NCBI GenBank assembly: GCA_964353355.1
Contig: CAYGVT010000158.1
Span: forward strand, 1-5,344
DNA from: CAYGVT01 sp964353355
Lineage (GTDB): Archaea > Thermoplasmatota > DTKX01 > GCA-020343715
Direction of reading: 5' to 3'
Length of the DNA stretch: 5,344 nt
Positions within the stretch are counted from its first letter, which is position 1. Each line of letters begins with the position of its first letter. Below, piece by piece: positions 1 through 5,065 of the stretch. Both the position numbers and the translations under genes were made by a program. Under the pieces are notes generated by a model, which made no database searches, had not been told where the DNA came from, and was given only the letters and a program-made list of their open reading frames with translations.

Positions 1-1853
1 GTCGTGTTCGCGGGCAGCGTGCCGTCGAGCACCACGATGTCCCACTTCTTACCGTCCCCGATGGTGATGGGCTCGGTGGTGAACGTGCCCTTGTAGTACC
101 TTCCGCCGCCGGACCTCGGGACGGCCGCGGCCACGCCGAGGTTGTGCGCGTTGCTGTAGGTGCTCGTGGGGTTCGTGGGCCACGCCGTGCCGCCCCTGTA
201 GTAGCGGAACGTGGGGTTGCCGGACCCCCAGTTGGCCACGATGACGTCGTCGTAGCCGTCCTTGTCGGCGTCCAGCGCCATCATGGCGTCGTTGTAGCCG
301 CCCGCGAAGCCGTTGTGCATGTTCGCGTCGGACCACCCGGTGGCCGAGCCCTCGAAGAAGTGGCAGTTGTTGTTGGGGTCGTTCCCGTCGAAGGTCACGA
401 GGTCCATGTACCCGTCCCCGTTGATGTCGCCGGCCGTGACCGCGTGGACGTCCTGGCCGGGGATGGTGAGCTGGTAGTCGGCCGTGGTGTCCGGCCCCGA
501 GGGCGAGCCCATGTAGACCAGGGCCTTCCCGCTCGACTTGCCGCCCAGGAAGATGTCCAGGTCGCCGTCACCGTCCAGGTCGCCGAGGTAGGAGTCGCCG
601 CAGTTGGCGATGCTGTAGGTCCGGTCCGCGGACGTTCCGATGCCCGAGGGCCCGCCCAGGAAGAGCACGGCGGTGCCCCCGGCCGCGAACACCAGGTCGT
701 CGTAGCCGTCCGAGTCCACGTCGCCGCAGTCCACCCGGTGGTACTCCTGCCCGGAGAGCGTGACGTCGGGGTTCGCGTGGATGGTGCGGCTGCCCGTGCC
801 GTAGAAGACGCGCGAGTCGGTGCTCCCGCCCGAGCGCTCGCACGCGAACGCGATGTCGACGTTGCCGTCGCCATTGAGGTCGCCCGTGGAGATGTGCGCG
901 ACGCGGTCGACGTTGAAGGCCGTGGAGACCGATTGCGACCACGTCCCGTCGGTGGCGCCCCAGTACACGTAGGCGTCGTTGCCTCCCCCGCTGTAGCCGA
1001 TGAGGAGGTCGAGCTGGCCGTCGGCATCGATGTCGTCGAACAGGACCGCGTTGTTCTGGTTGACACCGGTGAAGTGCGTGTCGCTGCCCCAGTCGGTGTG
1101 ACCGGCGTTGGGGTAGTAGATGGTGACATCGCTGGCCCCGCCCACGAACGCGAGCGCGGGATAGGGCTCATAGTCACCGAGCCCCCCGCCTCCCTTACGG
1201 GTGAGGTTGACCTCGACGCGGCCGCCCGTGAGGTTGATGCCGCGGACGTCCTCCATCTTGCCCGAGCCCAGAAAGTCGTCGCGCCACTCCTCGAGCCCGA
1301 TGTAGTGGAGGGTCCAGGAGAGCAGGCGGGGGCGGTCGGCCCCGACGCCGTAGAGGTTCACCTGGATGCGCAGCTCGGGGTAGCTCGTGGGCACGATGGT
1401 GATGACGCTCACGTCGGGGGTGGTATGGGCCTTGGCGAACCCTGGCACGGTCTCGTTGGCGTAGCCGACCTCGGACGGCTCCTTGGTCGCGTCGAGCACC
1501 GACACCTTGATGGAGCTGGCCCCGGGCGTCTCCACCTCGAGGAAGATGAGGTCGTAGCGGTAGCCCACGGGGCAGGTGATGATGGTGGAGGCGATCCAGC
1601 CCTCGTCGAAGCCAGCCCTGAGGTGGGCCTCGCCGCCCGCGACGTCGATGCCCACGAGGCCGCCCGTGGGCACGTACACGTGGCTGAGGTCGTCGAGCGA
1701 GTCGGACCAGGGGGCGGGGTCGGCCATCGGCGCGACCGCGGTCACGCCCGGGTGGCTCCCATCGCTGGCCGTCCCTGCGAGGGGGATGACCGCCGAGCCG
1801 ACCATCAAGGCGATCATCACGTAGGCCCTCAAGTGACAAAGACCAAGGGACAT
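1..1853 (-). CDS. Secreted FG-GAP/VCBS repeat beta-propeller protein, N-terminal part (C-terminus off the left edge)
   Basis: At least 617 residues are encoded; no stop is reached before base 1. The ATG at 1853-1851 is chosen because a perfect GGAGGT lies 7 bases upstream and a signal peptide follows: short basic N-terminus (H7, R9), hydrophobic core about residues 11-27, likely cleavage near residues 28-31 (GTAS). Residues about 60-220 look like a beta-rich domain I cannot name. Six FG-GAP repeats follow, each with a calcium-loop pattern DxDxDGxxD: residues 274-282, 325-333, 378-386, 425-433, 476-484 and 528-536, spaced 47-53 residues. Such repeats form integrin-alpha-like propeller blades that bind calcium and usually mediate adhesion or carbohydrate/protein binding outside the cell. 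Six blades plus possibly one more beyond the edge would suit a seven-bladed propeller. Residues about 585-617 may begin another domain. Family and export are clear; ligand and exact role are unknown. Confidence 0.9.
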   Translation of the reverse strand, partial: MSLGLCHLRAYVMIALMVGSAVIPLAGTASDGSHPGVTAVAPMADPAPWSDSLDDLSHVYVPTGGLVGIDVAGGEAHLRAGFDEGWIASTIITCPVGYRYDLIFLEVETPGASSIKVSVLDATKEPSEVGYANETVPGFAKAHTTPDVSVITIVPTSYPELRIQVNLYGVGADRPRLLSWTLHYIGLEEWRDDFLGSGKMEDVRGINLTGGRVEVNLTRKGGGGLGDYEPYPALAFVGGASDVTIYYPNAGHTDWGSDTHFTGVNQNNAVLFDDIDADGQLDLLIGYSGGGNDAYVYWGATDGTWSQSVSTAFNVDRVAHISTGDLNGDGNVDIAFACERSGGSTDSRVFYGTGSRTIHANPDVTLSGQEYHRVDCGDVDSDGYDDLVFAAGGTAVLFLGGPSGIGTSADRTYSIANCGDSYLGDLDGDGDLDIFLGGKSSGKALVYMGSPSGPDTTADYQLTIPGQDVHAVTAGDINGDGYMDLVTFDGNDPNNNCHFFEGSATGWSDANMHNGFAGGYNDAMMALDADKDGYDDVIVANWGSGNPTFRYYRGGTAWPTNPTSTYSNAHNLGVAAAVPRSGGGRYYKGTFTTEPITIGDGKKWDIVVLDGTLPANT

Positions 1854-1860
1854 CACCACG

Positions 1861-1866
1861 ACCTCC
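1861..1866 (-). promoter_or_regulatory. Shine-Dalgarno for the FG-GAP gene
   Basis: The minus strand reads GGAGGT here, 7 bases before the ATG at 1853-1851. It decides the start over later in-frame candidates (GTG at 1820, ATG at 1817 and 1805), which would truncate the signal peptide. Confidence 0.75.
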
Positions 1867-1879
1867 TGGACTCAGCGAT

Positions 1880-1911
1880 GGTGGGGGGCCACCAAGGACC
1901 CCCATGGGTCC
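1880..1911. other. Tandem stem-loops in the 5' leader of the FG-GAP gene
   Basis: Two adjacent perfect hairpins are visible: GGTGG/CCACC (1880-1884 with 1889-1893, 4-base loop) and GGACCC/GGGTCC (1896-1901 with 1906-1911, 4-base loop). They lie 14 bases or more upstream of the Shine-Dalgarno of the minus-strand FG-GAP gene. They could influence its translation, but in such GC-rich DNA short hairpins arise easily by chance. No known riboswitch class is recognised. Confidence 0.3.
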
Positions 1912-1970
1912 CGCTCCTCTCCGAGCAAGTGTCCCCTGGACCACCGCGGGATTCGAATGCCCTGTGCCAG

Positions 1971-1982
1971 TTATAATATTAT
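1971..1982. promoter_or_regulatory. AT-rich palindromic TATA-like element in the divergent intergenic region
   Basis: The stretch TTATAATATTAT stands alone in a GC-rich gap between two divergent genes; its last ten bases (1973-1982) are a perfect palindrome, so it could work as a TATA box in either direction. For the FG-GAP gene it sits about 120 bases before the start codon, implying a leader of about 95 bases. For the plus-strand PLP enzyme it is 180 bases upstream. It also contains the bacterial -10 hexamer TATAAT (1972-1977), but no TTGACA-like -35 is seen. Confidence 0.45.
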
Positions 1983-2028
1983 GGGGGAGGGACACTGGCG
2001 GAAGACCAATGAGGCGTCCCCATCCTTC

Positions 2029-2082
2029 GGACCATCCAGGCCCAGGATGGCCTCCCCTCGGATGAGGGGCCCAGGACCATCC
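2029..2082. other. Structured segment with alternative pairings upstream of the PLP enzyme
   Basis: GGACCATCC occurs twice (2029-2037, 2074-2082), flanking GGATGG (2045-2050). GGATGG can pair with CCATCC on the left (2032-2037, 7-base loop) or on the right (2077-2082). A separate perfect hairpin CCCCTC/GAGGGG (2054-2059 with 2064-2069, GGAT loop) lies between. The layout resembles a switching RNA, but it counts only if a transcript starts upstream, for example at the TATA-like element at 1971-1982. No known riboswitch consensus is recognised. The rest of the 308-base gap holds no gene that I can see. Confidence 0.3.
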
Positions 2083-2125
2083 GACCCACATGGCCCTCCT
2101 CATAAGGTCCGCTCGATGGACCAGA

Positions 2126-2136
2126 AATCCTTTTCT
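2126..2136 (+). promoter_or_regulatory. Possible proximal promoter (AATCCTTTTCT) for the PLP enzyme gene
   Basis: AATCCTTTTCT ends 25 bases before the ATG at 2162, close to where an archaeal TATA box would sit for a leaderless transcript. The start has no Shine-Dalgarno (the preceding bases are mostly C), which fits leaderless initiation. The same 11-mer occurs upstream of the MNT gene and a one-mismatch copy upstream of the zinc-ribbon gene. It is a poor match to a classical TATA box. Confidence 0.35.
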
Positions 2137-2161
2137 CCCGATGCGGTGCTTCCCCCACCCG

Positions 2162-3361
2162 ATGGACCGCATCGCCGACCTGGTGGCGCAGCACGAGCAG
2201 TGGCGCGCGCGGTGCCTCAATCTCGTGCCGTCCGAGAACGCCACGTCCCCGGCCGTGAGGGCCGCGCTCGCGTCCGACCTGGGCAACCGCTACACGTTCC
2301 ACGTGGGCCAGGAGCTGCACGGCGTCACCATCGAGAACGCGTACCGCGGCACCCGGTGGACCGATGCGGTCGAGGAGCGCGTCGAGGGCCTCCTCAGGGA
2401 GGTCTACGGCGCGGCCGCGGCCACCGCCAGGCCCATCTCGGGCCACGTGGCGGGGCTCACCGCGCTCGCCGCGCTCGTCCCGAGGAACGGCCGCATCATT
2501 GCGCTGCTGCCGGACGACGGGGGCTACGACGGCTACCACCTGCCGCACATGCCCGAGCTGCTGGGCTACGTCGCGGACCCCATGCCGTGGGACGCCGCGC
2601 GGTTCCGCGTGGACGCGGACGCGACCGCGGCCGCCGTCAGGAGGGCCAAGCCGGACGCCGTGGTCATCGCCCAGAGCTTCGTGCTGTTCCCCGTGGACCT
2701 CGTCCCCATCGAGGAGGCGTGCGCTGACGCCGGGGCCAAGCTGCTCTACGACGGCTCGCACACGCTCGGTCTCATCGCGGGCGGTGAGTTCCAGCCCGAC
2801 GCGGTGGGGCGGTGCGACCTCCTCTACGGCTCGACGCACAAGACCCTCTTCGGGCCCCAGGGCGGGCTCATGGTCTCGCGGGACGCGGGGCTCATGGCGC
2901 GCGTGAGGGCCAACTTCACGCTGCGCACGCAGGACAACGCGCACTGGCACCGCATCGCCGCCCTCGGCGTGGCCCTGGAGGAGCTCAAGGCGCACGGAGC
3001 CGCCTACGCAAGGCAGGTCGTCGCCAACGCGCGGGCACTGGGGAGGGCGCTCGACGAGGGCGGCTTGCCCGTGAGGTTCCGCTCTTTGGGCTACACCGCC
3101 TCGCACCAGCTCTCGCTCGACCTCGAGGGCGTCAAGGAGAGGTACGGCCTGGACTCGAACGAGCTGGCCAAGCGGCTCGAGGCGCGCGACATCATCGTGG
3201 ACGCCATGGGGCGGCTCGGCGCGCAGGAGCTCACGCGGCTGGGGGCCAAGGATGGTGAGATGGCGCTAGTCGCCGACCTCCTGGTCAGGGCCGCGAAGGG
3301 CAAGAAGGTCCAAGACGAGGTCCATGAGCTGCGCGCCGGGCTCGTGATGGCGTTCTGCTGA
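2162..3361 (+). CDS. Divergent serine hydroxymethyltransferase-family PLP-dependent enzyme (glyA-like)
   Basis: The product has 399 residues, slightly short for serine hydroxymethyltransferase (about 410-430). That family interconverts serine and glycine in the cytosol, passing a one-carbon unit to a folate or pterin. Visible marks: NLVPSEN at 20-26 (canonical LIASEN); YDGSH at 196-200, D197 being the likely pyridine-nitrogen partner and H200 at the AH position of canonical VDMAH; STHKTLFGPQGG at 224-235 with K227 the PLP Schiff-base lysine; and GRLGAQELTRLG at 350-361, whose R351 aligns with the carboxylate-binding arginine of GIRVGTPA. The canonical YPGKRYYGG loop is missing; residues 43-67 read differently, and the substrate-loop tyrosines are not clearly kept. 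The start at 2162 is preferred to the in-frame ATG at 2090 because homology begins there and the extra 24 residues look non-coding. It stands alone, divergent from the FG-GAP gene. The fold is secure, serine/glycine specificity is not; a related aldolase or alpha-methylserine-type enzyme is possible. Confidence 0.85.
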   Translation: MDRIADLVAQHEQWRARCLNLVPSENATSPAVRAALASDLGNRYTFHVGQELHGVTIENAYRGTRWTDAVEERVEGLLREVYGAAAATARPISGHVAGLTALAALVPRNGRIIALLPDDGGYDGYHLPHMPELLGYVADPMPWDAARFRVDADATAAAVRRAKPDAVVIAQSFVLFPVDLVPIEEACADAGAKLLYDGSHTLGLIAGGEFQPDAVGRCDLLYGSTHKTLFGPQGGLMVSRDAGLMARVRANFTLRTQDNAHWHRIAALGVALEELKAHGAAYARQVVANARALGRALDEGGLPVRFRSLGYTASHQLSLDLEGVKERYGLDSNELAKRLEARDIIVDAMGRLGAQELTRLGAKDGEMALVADLLVRAAKGKKVQDEVHELRAGLVMAFC

Positions 3362-3374
3362 GGTAGCCTACCAA

Positions 3375-3395
3375 CGACCGGTGAGCGGCCGGTCG
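3375..3395. terminator. Hairpin after the PLP enzyme gene, between convergent genes
   Basis: CGACCGG (3375-3381) and CCGGTCG (3389-3395) form a perfect 7-bp stem with a 7-base loop, 13 bases after the TGA. No T-run follows, so it is not a classical intrinsic terminator. It may mark the 3' end of the plus transcript or protect it. A second inverted repeat, TGACCT/AGGTCA at 3471-3488, overlaps the stop codon of the facing zinc-ribbon gene. Confidence 0.35.
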
Positions 3396-3480
3396 GATAC
3401 CCATTGATCGCTCGGGCAGCGAAACTCGACCGCTGTCAGCAAGCGCGGCTGCCATGACCTCCAAGGACGATGACCTGGCC

Positions 3481-3705
3481 CTAGGTCAGTTCCACTTTGT
3501 CATCGCCCTTGACGAGGACCTTGTGCTCGATGACGAATCCTCCCGTGTACCCACACTGCCTGCAGGTGCTCTTGCAGAAACCTGCCTCGTGCTGCTGGTA
3601 GAAGACATCGTGGCTGCCGCACTCGGGGCACTCTAGCACCCTCACGACCGTCCCGCGCTCATCGGTCCCCCTTCCCTTCGAGCTTCGCTTGAGCTTCACT
3701 GTCAC
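3481..3705 (-). CDS. Small zinc-ribbon protein (74 residues)
   Basis: A basic N-terminus (residues 1-12) is followed by a zinc-ribbon: CPEC at 26-29 and CRQC at 48-51, with an extra cysteine at 44. Two CxxC knuckles about 20 residues apart, the second followed by GYTGGF, are typical of small archaeal zinc ribbons related in shape to the TFIIS/RPB9 C-terminal fold. The acidic DE pair of true TFIIS/TFS is absent, so transcript-cleavage activity is not implied. It may bind nucleic acid or a protein partner in the cytoplasm. The start is GTG at 3705-3703 with no clear Shine-Dalgarno; an in-frame GTG two codons later is an alternative. It follows the HEPN gene on the same strand by 61 bases, with a possible promoter of its own in the gap, and converges with the PLP enzyme gene. 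Real gene: likely. Function: unknown. Confidence 0.7.
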   Translation of the reverse strand: MTVKLKRSSKGRGTDERGTVVRVLECPECGSHDVFYQQHEAGFCKSTCRQCGYTGGFVIEHKVLVKGDDKVELT

Positions 3706-3739
3706 GCCCGCAACCCATCAGATGGAGGGGCCCATGAAT

Positions 3740-3750
3740 AGAAAAGGGTT
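3740..3750 (-). promoter_or_regulatory. Possible promoter (AACCCTTTTCT) for the zinc-ribbon gene, or U-tract terminator of the HEPN gene
   Basis: The minus strand reads AACCCTTTTCT, one mismatch from the 11-mers before the PLP enzyme and MNT genes, 34 bases before the GTG. It also lies 16 bases after the HEPN stop, just past a 12-base palindrome CCGTGGCCACGG (3752-3763), so an archaeal T-rich terminator is the alternative reading. Confidence 0.3.
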
Positions 3751-3766
3751 GCCGTGGCCACGGGCC

Positions 3767-4150
3767 TCAAGCGCCCGCCTGGCCGAGCGCGCCCTCGACC
3801 GCGTCGAGGAACCACATCGTCCTGTCGAGGAGCTCCGTCGCCTCCTCGCGGTCGACCGGCAGCTCGGTCCCCCCGTCCCCGCGCCGGCACAGCTCGAACG
3901 CCCTGCGTATGGCGCGTCCCTGGCCGGGGTCGAGCTCCCCGGGCCCGATGAAGTGCTCGACGAGCGCGAGGAGCGCGCCCCGGTCGGACGAGGGGTGCAG
4001 CCCCTTGGTCAGCAGCAGGGCCTCGGTCGCGATGAGCATCGCGTGGTAGCACCTGGACGCGACCGAGTCGTGGTCGTTGTCCTCGAGGGCGAGCACGGCC
4101 GTCTTGTGGAACCGGCGCGCCTTGGCGACGAGGTCGTCGGCCTCCCTCAC
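3767..4150 (-). CDS. HEPN-domain protein, probable toxin-like partner of the adjacent MNT protein
   Basis: The product has 127 residues, mostly helical. The block ASRCYHAMLIATEALLLTKG at residues 31-50 matches the HEPN signature (usually SRxYYAMFxAAxALL), followed by the usual second helical part (residues 57-90) and C-terminal helix (101-122). It looks like the broad HEPN family (Pfam PF05168-like) rather than HepT: neither the RX4HXY RNase motif of HepT nor a clear RX4-6H is visible, and the DYG normally near the end of the third helix reads DGG (92-94). HEPN proteins paired with MNT partners are commonly toxins, some RNases. The start is GTG at 4150-4148, overlapping the TGA of the upstream MNT gene by 4 bases (GTGA), so the two are translationally coupled. 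Catalysis is doubtful from sequence; it may be a binding subunit. Confidence 0.75.
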   Translation of the reverse strand: MREADDLVAKARRFHKTAVLALEDNDHDSVASRCYHAMLIATEALLLTKGLHPSSDRGALLALVEHFIGPGELDPGQGRAIRRAFELCRRGDGGTELPVDREEATELLDRTMWFLDAVEGALGQAGA

Positions 4151-4518
4151 ACCGCCACCCCCTCTTCCTTGAGGCGCAGCACGAGCGGCGAGGCGTACTC
4201 CTTGTACATCTCGTCGTGCAGCACGATGGCCGCGACGAGCTCTCGGTCCTCCATCAGGGCCTCGAAGAGCAGGTCCTCGAGGGTCCTCTCAACGTCACGG
4301 GGGATGAGCGTGTCGTCCACGACGGCGGCGACCTCGAGGATGGAGTCCGGACCTGCCTGGCCCCTGGCGTGGTCCCCGTAGACGATGACCTGGCGGACCG
4401 AGCTTCCGTAAAGCGTCTGGAGGTGCTCCCGGACCCGCTCGGCGATCGCCCTGATGCGGGGGTCGAGCTTGCCCTGCTGTCTGACATCCTTCGCCTTCGA
4501 GGCCTTGGGACCTGTCAT
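4147..4518 (-). CDS. MNT-like minimal nucleotidyltransferase with degenerate active site, HEPN partner
   Basis: The product has 123 residues: a charged leader (1-18), a helix (20-37), then the strand-turn VIVYGDHARGQAGPDS at 44-59, which matches the nucleotidyltransferase signature GSxARGxAxxxSDxD. The C-terminal ASPLVLRLKEEGVAV at 109-123 also resembles MNT ends. Key residues are changed: Ser of GS is D49, and SDxD reads S59-I60-L61-E62, so the metal-binding aspartate pair is lost. Known MntA antitoxins silence HepT toxins by transferring AMP to a tyrosine; this protein probably cannot do so and may act by binding only. It is first gene of a coupled pair with HEPN (4-base overlap). The ATG at 4518-4516 has a modest GGGAG 4 bases upstream and a possible promoter at 4567-4577. 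Fold moderately secure, inactivity inferred. Confidence 0.75.
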   Translation of the reverse strand: MTGPKASKAKDVRQQGKLDPRIRAIAERVREHLQTLYGSSVRQVIVYGDHARGQAGPDSILEVAAVVDDTLIPRDVERTLEDLLFEALMEDRELVAAIVLHDEMYKEYASPLVLRLKEEGVAV

Positions 4519-4566
4519 GTTGCTCCCATCCTTCGCCTGCGCGCACCGGGGGAAAGGCGCCCGTCC

Positions 4567-4577
4567 AGAAAAGGATT
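4567..4577 (-). promoter_or_regulatory. Possible promoter (AATCCTTTTCT) for the MNT-HEPN pair
   Basis: The minus strand carries AATCCTTTTCT, identical to the 11-mer before the PLP enzyme gene, 48 bases before the ATG of the MNT gene. A start about 25 bases downstream would give a short leader containing the GGGAG at 4527-4523. Confidence 0.35.
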
Positions 4578-4605
4578 GTGAGCGCGCGGAATAATCTCGA
4601 CGGAG

Positions 4606-4624
4606 CCATGGCGTTCAACCATGG
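4606..4624. other. Short hairpin between the CRISPR array and the MNT gene
   Basis: CCATGG occurs at 4606-4611 and 4619-4624, giving a 6-bp stem with a 7-base loop. It lies between the trailer end of the array and the MNT gene and could end or process the array transcript, but no T-run follows. The surrounding gap 4519-4663 shows no gene. Confidence 0.25.
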
Positions 4625-4663
4625 AGCGGGGTTGAGGGCGATGAGCAGGTAGGGTGCCCTCAG

Positions 4664-4699
4664 GCTTCAATGAGGCCACAGCACCTTTGCCGTGGAAAT
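4664..4699 (-). repeat. Degenerate leader-distal CRISPR repeat
   Basis: It matches the other repeats at 27 of 36 positions by hand count. The ATTGAAGC end is intact; changes cluster in the loop and outer end. The stem keeps full pairing only in the minus-strand RNA, where the changed base gives a G-U wobble (plus-strand reading: A-C mismatch). Decay at the far end is typical of old terminal repeats. Confidence 0.85.
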
Positions 4700-5065
4700 A
4701 TCGTCGTCATCATTCAGCTGTTCGTGAAGATGTTCGTTCTTCAATGGGGCCACGGCCTTTCAGCCGTGGAGACTCGGCCCCAGCGCGATATATCGCTGGA
4801 CGTCACCGGAGCTTCAATGGGGCCACGGCCTTTCAGCCGTGGAGACACGCTCGTGGCGCCGTTCGCCCAGATACGCGAGAGGTCGCTTCAATGGGGCCAC
4901 GGCCTTTCAGCCGTGGAGACGCGCGAGCTGTGCCGCTTGCCGCAAGAGCCCTTCAGGCTTCAATGGGGCCACGGCCTTTCAGCCGTGGAGACTCGCTCTA
5001 CTGCGGCAGGTGCGGGAGGCGGGCGGCATGCTTCAATGGGGCCACGGCCTTTCAGCCGTGGAGAC
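4664..5065 (-). CRISPR. CRISPR array: five 36-base repeats plus one degenerate terminal repeat, five spacers
   Basis: Repeats occupy 4738-4773, 4811-4846, 4885-4920, 4957-4992 and 5030-5065, with a decayed copy at 4664-4699. Spacers are 4700-4737, 4774-4810, 4847-4884, 4921-4956 and 4993-5029 (36-38 bases) and unrelated to each other. The five repeats are identical except for one outer base (T instead of G at 4738). Read on the minus strand, a repeat begins GTCTCCACGGC, has a 7-bp stem CCACGGC/GCCGTGG around a 6-base loop TGAAAG, and ends CCCCATTGAAGC. The ATTGAAGC end is the usual 8-base crRNA 5' handle of many type I and III systems, which sets the minus strand as the transcribed one. The degenerate repeat at the left agrees, placing the leader to the right. 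No cas gene is in the window, so the type cannot be fixed and the array may be served by cas genes elsewhere or be orphaned. Confidence 0.97.

Noticed and set aside
395..1177. Ser/Thr/Arg-rich open frame on the minus strand
   Set aside because: It is an out-of-frame reading of the FG-GAP gene; the T/S/R repeats arise from the shifted DxDxDG codons.
1941..1975. tRNA-like 3' end (TTCGAAT loop, with CCA following on either strand)
   Set aside because: The T stem does not pair (the conserved G53-C61 position fails) and no matching acceptor, D or anticodon arms are found on either strand.
144..1976. Open frame of 610 codons on the plus strand opposite the FG-GAP gene
   Set aside because: Its product is a low-complexity V/G/A/R mixture without any domain. 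The minus frame carries a Shine-Dalgarno, signal peptide and six calcium loops, so this is an antisense shadow of GC-rich codon usage.
2090..2161. N-terminal extension of the PLP enzyme from the ATG at 2090
   Set aside because: The 24 extra residues have no family similarity and overlap the probable promoter. The family-like sequence begins at the ATG at 2162.
1195..3106. Long minus-strand open frames across 1195-2286 and 1979-3106
   Set aside because: They run over the divergent control region and antisense to the PLP enzyme, with Arg/Gly/Pro-rich composition and no motif.
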